From contig NZ_CP119075.1 of assembly GCF_029023725.1 (NCBI RefSeq), positions 1,049,501 through 1,113,500 of the forward strand: 64,000 nucleotides of DNA. The letters run 5' to 3'. This DNA comes from Synoicihabitans lomoniglobus (lineage in GTDB: Bacteria; Verrucomicrobiota; Verrucomicrobiia; Opitutales; Opitutaceae). Positions 18,920 through 26,188 of the stretch are shown piece by piece. The position numbers and the translations under genes were made by a program. Under the pieces are notes generated by a model that worked only from the letters and a program-made list of their open reading frames with translations, searched no databases and had not been told where the DNA came from. How positions within the stretch are numbered: the stretch's first letter is position 1; each line of letters opens with the position of its first letter.

Positions 18920-21900
18920 TCAGTCTTCGAACGTCATTCGGAATACCATGTCGGTGAGCCAGCCACGGAACGACTCGTTGTCTTGGAACTGTTTGAAGAG
19001 CTGGGCGTCGTCCTTGAACATCGCGGTGATGACTCGTTGGAGCGCCTTGTCGTGTTCGATGCGAGCGTTTTGCCGGTCGGAGTGTTGCTTCGCGTTTTGG
19101 TAGGCTGGGTCCGCTGAAACCTTGGGCGGAATGACTCCCATGATCCGGGCCTCTACGGCCTTGGGATCATTGAACAGTCCGCCGAACTGGTCGTTGAACA
19201 CTTTGATAATGTTGGAGAGCTTATCGAGCTCCGGGTCCGGTTTGCGGCCTCCGCCACTGGTCGGCACCGGTTCGATCTCCGCATCGGCGTCCGGCAGCGC
19301 GATGGCGAGTGTGGCCTGCTTCTCCGCGCGATAGCTGTCCATGTCGATCGATTCGAGGATGCCTTTCGCGAGATCCTCCTCCTTGGGAGCGGGCAGTTTC
19401 GGAATGAGGAAGTTCAGGAAGATCGATAGTTTCTCCCACTCTTTGACGCCGTAGGGCAGGATGGTCGCGAGGAAGTCGTAGGTTCGGGTGAAGGCCTTGG
19501 CCTTGCCCTTGAAGTCGACCTGACCTTCTTCATCGAGCTCGGCATTGTAGACCGCGACGCAGGAATCGAGGATGGGGTCGAGTTTATCGCGGTCCGCGCC
19601 ACTCAGATACAACTCGACCAATGCGTCGATCTGCTCGGGGGCGTAAACCTGATACGCATCCAATTCGCCCTTGAGGGTGTGTAGCTTGTTGGCGTCGGTT
19701 TCGCGGCTGAGAATCGTAGTGCGGTAGAATTTGGCGAACGATTCTTCGATGGCCTTCGTGTCGTTCTGGAAATCGAGCACGAAGACATCGTGCTTCTTGG
19801 GATGTGCTCGATTCAGCCGGGAAAGTGTTTGCACGGCTTTGATGCTGTTAAGCGCCTTGTCCACATACATGGTGTGCAGGAGGGGCTCGTCATAGCCGGT
19901 CTGGAATTTGTCCGCGCAGATGAGGAAGCGATACGGATCCTCCTGAATTCTGTCCGCGATGTCATTGCTCGGGAATCCGTTGAGCTTCGCCTCGCTGACC
20001 TTCTCGCCCTTGTATTCTGGTTCGCCGGAGAACGCGACGATGGCGCGGTAGGGGCTCTTGATTTCCGTGAGGTAGTCGCGGAACACGAAGAAATACTGGA
20101 TCGCGCGCTGGATGCTGCCGGTGACCACCATGGCCCGGGCCTGCCCGCCGATTTTGTTTTGGCCGATCACCTGTTCGATGAAGTGGTCGACCATGATTTC
20201 CGCCTTGTCGCGGATAGCCTTGCTGTGGCTCTCGACGTAGACGCGCAGTTTCTTGCGGGCCTTCTTCACGTCGAACTCCGGGTCGCCTTCCACCGTCTTG
20301 GCCAGCCGGTAGTAGCTGTCCACCGGGGTGTAGTGTTTCAGCACGTCCAGAATAAAGCCCTCTTGGATGGCCTGCTTCATGGTGTAGCCGTGGAACGGCC
20401 GGTGTTTGACCTCGTCGCCTTCCGGGCAGGGGATGCCGAACATCTCCAGCGTCTTGTTCTTCGGCGTGGCGGTGAACGCAAAGTAGCTCGCGTTGTTGAG
20501 GAGCTTCTTGGATTTGATCCGCGCTTCCAGCTGCGCGTTGATCCAGTCTTCCGCGGTGTCCTCGTCTTCGTCCTTTTCGGCGAGCGCCGCACTTACTGCG
20601 GCGGCCGTGCGTCCGCTCTGGCTGCTGTGGGCTTCGTCGATTATGATGGCGAAGTTTCCGCCGCGGTGTTCCTCCCCGATCGTATCAAGGACAAAGGGAA
20701 AGGTTTGCACCGTGGTGATGATGATTTTTTTCCCGTCCTTGAGGAATTTCGACAACTGTTCGGTCTTGGACGTGCCGCCACCTTCCTTCACCGCGCCGAT
20801 GATGCTGCCGACCTGGGAAAAGCCTTTGATCGTCTCGCGGATCTGCTTGTCGAGAATGCGGCGGTCGGTGACGACGATGATCGAGTCGAACACCGCCTTG
20901 CTGCCATTTCGCGAGCAGATGAGTTGGTGTGCCAGCCATGCGATGGAGTTGGATTTGCCGCTGCCAGCCGAGTGCTGGATGAGGTAGCGTTCTCCTGCGC
21001 CTTTCTCGCGCACGTCGGCGAGAATTTTACGCACCACGTCGAGTTGGTGATAGCGCGGGAAAATCTGCACCCGCTTCTTCTTCCCGGTCTTGGGATTCAC
21101 CTCCTCGACGATCTGGGCGTAGTTCTCCAAGATCTCGGTCAGTCCAGCCGGTGTCAGGATCGTCTTCCAAAGATAGTCGGTCTTCAGTCCGTTCGGATTG
21201 GGCGGATTCCCGGCACCGTCGTTCCAACCTTGGTCAAAGGGTAGAAACCACGAATCCTTGGCCATGCCCTTGGTGCCCTTGAGCGCGGTGCACATGGCAA
21301 TCTTCGAATCGTCGACAGCGAAGTGCACCACGCAGCGGCCGAAGGTGAACAGCGTCTCCCTCGGGTCGCGGTCGCGCCGGTATTGTTCGATCGCATCCTC
21401 GACCGTTTGTTTGGTTAGGCTGTTCTTCAGCTCGAAGGTCATCACGGGCAAACCGTTGATGAAGGCGCACAAATCGAGTGCGCGTTTCGTTTCCTCCCGG
21501 CTGTAGGCGAGCTGTCGGGTGATGCTGAAGCGGTTGGCCGCATGCCTCGCCACCGCCTTCAGGTTTTCGGGCGAAGGTGTGCCGTAGAACAGATCGAAGC
21601 TGAGCGGCCCGTGTTTGATCCCATTGCGAAGGACATCGATCGTGCCGCGCCGGGAAACCTCTCCTTGGATTCGGGCGAGGAATTTCTGGCGAGCGATGTT
21701 CTTGCGGTCCCGGTAGTCGCTCAGACCGAGTTTCCCGTATTCTTCCGGTTGGGTCACCTGCAGGAACGTGAACAGTGGGTCCGTATCCACCGCGAACTCA
21801 CGATCGTAGCTGGCGGGGCTACCGGCGAACCACCCGCTGCCGTCGGTCAACGGCGGATCCTCTGCTACGATGTCCCCTGCGCCCGACGGCAGTCCGTCCG

Positions 21901-21967
21901 CGCCGGTCAGGTGCCGCATGATCAGGGTTTCGAGCCCTTTCTCGGAGGTATCGGTTTTCATTGTCAT
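18920..21967 (-). CDS. hsdR: Type I restriction enzyme, R subunit (HsdR)
   Basis: ATP-dependent translocase and nuclease subunit of a type I restriction-modification complex, 1015 residues. The N-terminal nuclease domain shows the PD-(D/E)xK pattern: D165 in 'ALDLCAFING' and E179-x-K181 in 'VMTFELKN'. The helicase core has Walker A 'HSAGSGKS' (332-339), DEAH box 'IIIDEAHSSQ' (444-447), motif III 'FTATPKNK' and motif VI 'QTLSRLNR'. A helical C-terminal domain for complex assembly follows. Its ATG overlaps the stop of the nitrilase gene by 4 bases. It is therefore the last gene of a five-gene operon in which two non-RM genes separate it from hsdS. All key motifs are intact, so it should be active. 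Confidence 0.95.
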   Translation of the reverse strand: MTMKTDTSEKGLETLIMRHLTGADGLPSGAGDIVAEDPPLTDGSGWFAGSPASYDREFAVDTDPLFTFLQVTQPEEYGKLGLSDYRDRKNIARQKFLARIQGEVSRRGTIDVLRNGIKHGPLSFDLFYGTPSPENLKAVARHAANRFSITRQLAYSREETKRALDLCAFINGLPVMTFELKNSLTKQTVEDAIEQYRRDRDPRETLFTFGRCVVHFAVDDSKIAMCTALKGTKGMAKDSWFLPFDQGWNDGAGNPPNPNGLKTDYLWKTILTPAGLTEILENYAQIVEEVNPKTGKKKRVQIFPRYHQLDVVRKILADVREKGAGERYLIQHSAGSGKSNSIAWLAHQLICSRNGSKAVFDSIIVVTDRRILDKQIRETIKGFSQVGSIIGAVKEGGGTSKTEQLSKFLKDGKKIIITTVQTFPFVLDTIGEEHRGGNFAIIIDEAHSSQSGRTAAAVSAALAEKDEDEDTAEDWINAQLEARIKSKKLLNNASYFAFTATPKNKTLEMFGIPCPEGDEVKHRPFHGYTMKQAIQEGFILDVLKHYTPVDSYYRLAKTVEGDPEFDVKKARKKLRVYVESHSKAIRDKAEIMVDHFIEQVIGQNKIGGQARAMVVTGSIQRAIQYFFVFRDYLTEIKSPYRAIVAFSGEPEYKGEKVSEAKLNGFPSNDIADRIQEDPYRFLICADKFQTGYDEPLLHTMYVDKALNSIKAVQTLSRLNRAHPKKHDVFVLDFQNDTKAIEESFAKFYRTTILSRETDANKLHTLKGELDAYQVYAPEQIDALVELYLSGADRDKLDPILDSCVAVYNAELDEEGQVDFKGKAKAFTRTYDFLATILPYGVKEWEKLSIFLNFLIPKLPAPKEEDLAKGILESIDMDSYRAEKQATLAIALPDADAEIEPVPTSGGGRKPDPELDKLSNIIKVFNDQFGGLFNDPKAVEARIMGVIPPKVSADPAYQNAKQHSDRQNARIEHDKALQRVITAMFKDDAQLFKQFQDNESFRGWLTDMVFRMTFED

Positions 21968-22905
21968 GAGTTTCCGAGGTTGATTCGTCGGAGGACTTGT
22001 GTGGGTGAGAAATCGGGCGGCGTCGGCTTGAACTCCTTGGAGTCCTTTTGCAGTCCGTATCCAAGACGCTGATGGTCGCGTAGTCGCTTGAGCGGTAGTT
22101 CCATCGTCAGGAAGGTTTGGTTGTCGCCTCCTTTTATTCTTAGCGGGCTGTTCTTTTGTTTCTCAGTTGGCGCGGGACTGACAACTCGCGAGTCGCCGAA
22201 ATCGGCACTGTTCACCTGGACAACGAAACAATGCAGGTCGCGAGCGGCGGATTCTACGATGTTCGAGAAATAGCTGACGTCGGGATTGTATTCGGAGGCT
22301 ACGATGAAATCCACCCGTGCCTTGAACAAAGACCGATCCACCAAGCTTGTGAGTTCGTAGCAATTGTAGAGGGCGAAACTCGCCCCTCGCCACTGGATCA
22401 GTTGGTAGAGGCTTTTATTCGGGCGATCGGCAACTGTGAGACTGTTGTTGTCCAAGACGAATGTCTCGTAGGGCGAATAATGTCGCTTCAAACGCAGGAC
22501 CGGAACGCAGGCCTTCGTTCCATTTGGCGCGCGGTAGGGCAGCGCTGCAAGCAGCTCATTCCACGCATTTCCACTGCGATCGATTCGATGTTCGAGACCA
22601 CAAACGACGCCGATCTGGTGCTCGCGTGCCCACCGGGTGATGAAGGTGGCCCACGCGTGAGGGACTGAAACCTCAGGGAGAATCAAAAGGTCGATACGCG
22701 CTGTCGGATGGCGCGTGCTGTAGCGAAGCACGTCATTCAGAAGTTGATCCAATTTCCGGCGCCTTTGAGCGGAGACGTTCGGAGACCGAAGGTAACTCTT
22801 TTGAATATTGTCCCCGTCTACGACGATATGCGCCAAGGCCACCCTTAGGGAGTCGTGGAGGTCAGGGGTCGTTTGGCCGATTACTACGTTCCTAAATCTA
22901 CTCAT
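21964..22905 (-). CDS. Nitrilase-superfamily protein (C-N hydrolase), defence RT partner
   Basis: 313 residues from ATG 22903-22905, whose last two bases belong to the stop of the reverse transcriptase gene (ATGA overlap). An upstream in-frame extension is ruled out by its Arg-rich non-protein character. The C-N hydrolase fold is shown by three appropriately spaced catalytic candidates. These are E78 in 'LLILPEVSVP', K140 in 'VPVLRLKRHYSPYE' and C182 in 'FALYNCYELTS', followed by 'DFIVASEYNPD' and 'CFVVQVNSADFGDSRVVSP'. In DRT type 1 defence systems a nitrilase domain accompanies the reverse transcriptase, fused or adjacent. This gene fits that partner as a separate protein. Its substrate is unknown; a toxic or signalling amidase step during infection is an inference. 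Confidence 0.82.
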   Translation of the reverse strand: MSRFRNVVIGQTTPDLHDSLRVALAHIVVDGDNIQKSYLRSPNVSAQRRRKLDQLLNDVLRYSTRHPTARIDLLILPEVSVPHAWATFITRWAREHQIGVVCGLEHRIDRSGNAWNELLAALPYRAPNGTKACVPVLRLKRHYSPYETFVLDNNSLTVADRPNKSLYQLIQWRGASFALYNCYELTSLVDRSLFKARVDFIVASEYNPDVSYFSNIVESAARDLHCFVVQVNSADFGDSRVVSPAPTEKQKNSPLRIKGGDNQTFLTMELPLKRLRDHQRLGYGLQKDSKEFKPTPPDFSPTQVLRRINLGNS

Positions 22906-24872
22906 TGTGGACCGTCCTCCTCTCCCTTGATCAGTAGGCTCGACACACCGTCCAGTTCCTTGCCATGGAATCGGGCGTAGAGGGAATTTGCGGCGGTGAT
23001 GGAGTCTTCGCCTTCGTCGTCGACGAACCATGAATCTATCAGCCCAACGCATTCCTCGAAATGAACGAATCGAGGGCTCCACTCGATTTTCTGGCGGGAT
23101 ACGGGGTGTGCTCTCGTTTCGTCCGGGACGATGTAGTCTCCCGCGTAGTCTGTGTAGTTGAGCAGCGGAACAGCGACCAAGTGGTGGCGAATCAGGTTCG
23201 AGTCCCGCCAGAGTCGTGTTTCCAATGATGGGAAGAACTCAGCGCGGAGTGCACGGCAGATTTCGTAGGACACCTGCAAGTGGTCTCGGAGACTCTGTTT
23301 GAGCAGTCGTGTGATCTTTCCTCCGTGAACTTCATTGCTCGCTTCATCGTCCGCCACATATCGCAACCGTCGCAGTTCGCCTTCAATTTGACCTCGAAGG
23401 CGTTCTGCGTCTTCGAGATTCCCGGCAGCAATCAGGAAGGCGAAGACACGTTCCCACATGTCCCAGTATTCGAGTGCGTTCCGACCTTTGAAGAACATGA
23501 ACAACTCGCGTTTGGTGTTCGCATCCAGTCCCTCGGCCGCGAGCAGTTGAAGTTGGGTTTGCTTCGCCAGATGTTTGGCAAGTTCCCATCGGTTTTCGGC
23601 GATGCCCTTTACGCTGCGGAGCTTGTTTATCGATCCATCATAGAGCAGGTCATAGGCAACTTGCTCGACTGGACTTTCGTCGCCATCGACCGGGAGCATA
23701 GCAAAGTCACTGGCGTTCTCCTGTAGCTCTTTTCGGAACTTCTCCAAACCGGCAAACGAATGCCCTGCCTCAAAAAACTGGAGGACGCATTTCCGTTTTT
23801 GGAGAAATAGTCCCTTTGAGGAAACGACCTCGTAGCGCCCGCTGTGGTTGTTGAGATGCATCACGCCCGTGCGAACCAGGACGTCGTCCATGAACCGCGT
23901 AACGGGGTGTTGGCCCGGTTCGGTGTCATTTGCCACGACGATCAGAATGTCGTCGACGTATCGGCCATAGTAAGCGGGGCGAACTTCGGAGAGTATTGCT
24001 CGGTCAAAATCTCGCAGATACCAGTTGGCGATAACCGGCGACGAGCAGAGTCCGATTGGCAAGCAGGTCGATTCAGGCGGCAGTTCGGTGTGGGTGCCGT
24101 TCAGAAAGGGTGCAATTTGGAGCTGATACGCGTCTCCGATCGCCTTAACGCAGCCTAGGAGATTTTCACCCAGTATTTCACGCGAGTAGACCCATCGCAT
24201 CGAAGAGTGGATGTCCTTTTTCATGCGAATCGAATTCCATAGCTCGTCCCAATCGAGCTGCACGCGATAATAGAACTCCTGCAGATCCAGTGCGATGATG
24301 CATGCACTGCGATTCTCACGGGTCAGCAGGTCGGCTGCCTTGTTGATGCCGTCATCGCGCCATTTGGCGTAACGCTCATGATACTTCTGGAACAGGTTCG
24401 CCGAGTGGTCATCTTCGTTCCCCACCAAGTTATCGAGCCGGGACCCGTAGCAATTTTCGACGAGTAAGGCGTCAAGTTTGAAGCCATTCGTCATCAGCCA
24501 GAGGACGGCGATCAGGTGTAGCTCAATTGGACCATCGAAGAGGTAGTTCACCTTCTCGATGGGGTAGTTGCGTTCGCTGGTTACGTTTGAAACAAAGCTG
24601 CCTTCGTCGTCGTCGGGTTTTCTTTTCGGCCGCAATGACTTGGGCGCGAACACGAAGCCGACCCCGTCGAGCCACTTTCTGAATAGTTCGCTCGAAAAGG
24701 GGGCATCTACTTTGAGCACGCTCTCAACCTGCTCCAATCGGTCGAGAAAATCTTCTCCGCACTCAAACTCGGCGAGTCGCTTTCGAAGAAACAGGAAGGT
24801 CTTGTCGTAGTAGACCATCTGCTTGAGCTTCTTGTAAGCGACGCGGACGAGCTTGTCGGAATCATGGATCAC
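22902..24872 (-). CDS. Defence-type reverse transcriptase (DRT/UG group)
   Basis: 656 residues. RT motifs in order: 'CYGSRL' (141-146), motif A 'IIALDLQEFYY' with D196, motif B 'LPIGLCSSPVIANWYL' (271-286) and the catalytic 'YYGRYVDDILIVV' with D307 and D308. All three catalytic Asp are present. After the thumb region (to about 400) there is a long helical C-terminus of some 250 residues, as in the Unknown-Group/Abi reverse transcriptases. It lacks intron maturase/endonuclease domains and retron msr/msd sequence. Its ATG overlaps the hsdS stop by 4 bases and its stop overlaps the nitrilase ATG by 4. Closest known concept: DRT type 1 (UG1-like), by its nitrilase association. The exact clade cannot be assigned by eye. 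Confidence 0.88.
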   Translation of the reverse strand: MIHDSDKLVRVAYKKLKQMVYYDKTFLFLRKRLAEFECGEDFLDRLEQVESVLKVDAPFSSELFRKWLDGVGFVFAPKSLRPKRKPDDDEGSFVSNVTSERNYPIEKVNYLFDGPIELHLIAVLWLMTNGFKLDALLVENCYGSRLDNLVGNEDDHSANLFQKYHERYAKWRDDGINKAADLLTRENRSACIIALDLQEFYYRVQLDWDELWNSIRMKKDIHSSMRWVYSREILGENLLGCVKAIGDAYQLQIAPFLNGTHTELPPESTCLPIGLCSSPVIANWYLRDFDRAILSEVRPAYYGRYVDDILIVVANDTEPGQHPVTRFMDDVLVRTGVMHLNNHSGRYEVVSSKGLFLQKRKCVLQFFEAGHSFAGLEKFRKELQENASDFAMLPVDGDESPVEQVAYDLLYDGSINKLRSVKGIAENRWELAKHLAKQTQLQLLAAEGLDANTKRELFMFFKGRNALEYWDMWERVFAFLIAAGNLEDAERLRGQIEGELRRLRYVADDEASNEVHGGKITRLLKQSLRDHLQVSYEICRALRAEFFPSLETRLWRDSNLIRHHLVAVPLLNYTDYAGDYIVPDETRAHPVSRQKIEWSPRFVHFEECVGLIDSWFVDDEGEDSITAANSLYARFHGKELDGVSSLLIKGEEDGPQ

Positions 24873-26188
24873 GGCTCCATTTCCTCCGGTTCGTCCTCGT
24901 CGGTTTCCTCTTCGTCTGCGTCAAGTTGATCTGCCTCAGCGATCGGGAGCCGCTCGGCGAAGGCGCGGACATCCAGTTTGCCCGTCACGACGTCTGCCGT
25001 CAGCCGCGTCCGGAATTCCTCAACAAGCTTTACACTTTGGGCGACGGACTGAGCGACAGCATGCTCTTGGTCTAGCAGGTCGATGATGCGGGCTTGGGCC
25101 GGAACTGGGGGAATCCTGATTTTCTCCTTCAAAAACGATTTGATGTTGAGAGGCCTATTGCGTCCTGCGGCTCCTCTTGAATGTAGATTCAGCAACATTC
25201 CGCCGAATTTAGTTCGAAGAATTGCGAGTAAGACTTCGCTCGAAACTATCTGCTCGCGGCCTCTTAAGATTGGGTAGCGATGGGATGCAACGCATTCATC
25301 GTCCTTTTCTCGGGCAAGCGCTACTGCACCCTCCCAAGCGAACTGACCGCTGATCACAAGATCTCCGCGACGTATCCAGAAGAAATCTGAGTCGCCCAGT
25401 TCAGACCCTTGCGCCGACGGCTTGTGAAAGATGCCACGTCCACGGTTGTAAAGTCCGATTCTTGTATACGTTTCTCGTGACCGCCGGTCGATTGGACGAA
25501 CAATGAGTTCGGATGCCGTCGAAAGGCGCATGATTTCGCCGTCCGGCCTCTGCATCGCCTCTTCCGTCACTTTGACGAGCATCTCCGTTATCAAAACCAA
25601 TTCACGGCGCTTTGCCCGGATGAATTTGTCTATCTTCCGGTTCACATGCTCCAGAAATCGCACGACGGCCGCTTGCTCGTCGGGGGGAGGGAGTGGCACG
25701 CCCAATACACCGAACGCATCGAAGTAGAGCCTTAGAAAGCCCGATTCCCCTGTGCCCAACCCTCGTGATTCCATTCTGAATACGCGACCGAGAACTGGGG
25801 ATTTGAAAAGTTGCAGGTAGTAGCCCAGCACAATTTCCCTCAACGGCGAAAGGACCGCGTAGTCTGGGCTCACCAAGCCAATCTTTTTTGGTATGCCGAA
25901 TAGACCCATCGAAGCCCGCATTCGGTTCATCACGATTTGCCTTGGGTAAACCCGCTTATAGTTGATCAGTGCAGTCGGTAATATCGGACGGCCTCCCATT
26001 AGGTGGTGATCAACGAGGCCACTGTTCATCCGAAGCGACAGCAGACTCTCTTTCCCTGTGGTGCTCCTCTCATCAACTTCTCGGAAAATGGTTTTGAGTC
26101 GATTTATCTGCCAGTGACACGGCACGGCACCAAGCCACTTCAGTCCAGACTCCCTGTTTTCTGAATACGGATGGAGTCCCTCGATCAT
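24869..26188 (-). CDS. hsdS: Type I restriction enzyme, S subunit (HsdS)
   Basis: Target-recognition subunit, 439 residues. It begins with the usual HsdS phrase 'SGLKWLGAVPCHWQI'. The first target-recognition domain runs to about 165, then the central conserved helix ('PLPPPDEQAAVVRFLEHVNRKIDKFI', 165-205). The second recognition domain spans about 215-355, and the distal conserved helix ('IPPVPAQARIIDLLDQEH') follows. The two half-sites would define a bipartite DNA target. The C-terminus is unusually acidic (ADEEETDEDEPEEMEP), not typical of HsdS. ATGA overlaps link it to hsdM upstream and to the reverse transcriptase downstream. Confidence 0.93.
   Translation of the reverse strand: MIEGLHPYSENRESGLKWLGAVPCHWQINRLKTIFREVDERSTTGKESLLSLRMNSGLVDHHLMGGRPILPTALINYKRVYPRQIVMNRMRASMGLFGIPKKIGLVSPDYAVLSPLREIVLGYYLQLFKSPVLGRVFRMESRGLGTGESGFLRLYFDAFGVLGVPLPPPDEQAAVVRFLEHVNRKIDKFIRAKRRELVLITEMLVKVTEEAMQRPDGEIMRLSTASELIVRPIDRRSRETYTRIGLYNRGRGIFHKPSAQGSELGDSDFFWIRRGDLVISGQFAWEGAVALAREKDDECVASHRYPILRGREQIVSSEVLLAILRTKFGGMLLNLHSRGAAGRNRPLNIKSFLKEKIRIPPVPAQARIIDLLDQEHAVAQSVAQSVKLVEEFRTRLTADVVTGKLDVRAFAERLPIAEADQLDADEEETDEDEPEEMEP

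Noticed and set aside
19790..21244. Open frame (484 codons) antisense to hsdR
   Set aside because: hsdR has all helicase and nuclease motifs on the other strand; the antisense product has none.
22902..24872. Retron, group II intron or diversity-generating RT
   Set aside because: No msr/msd-like inverted repeats flank the gene, there is no maturase or HNH domain, and no variable/template repeat pair is seen. The nitrilase partner and long helical C-terminus fit a defence RT better.
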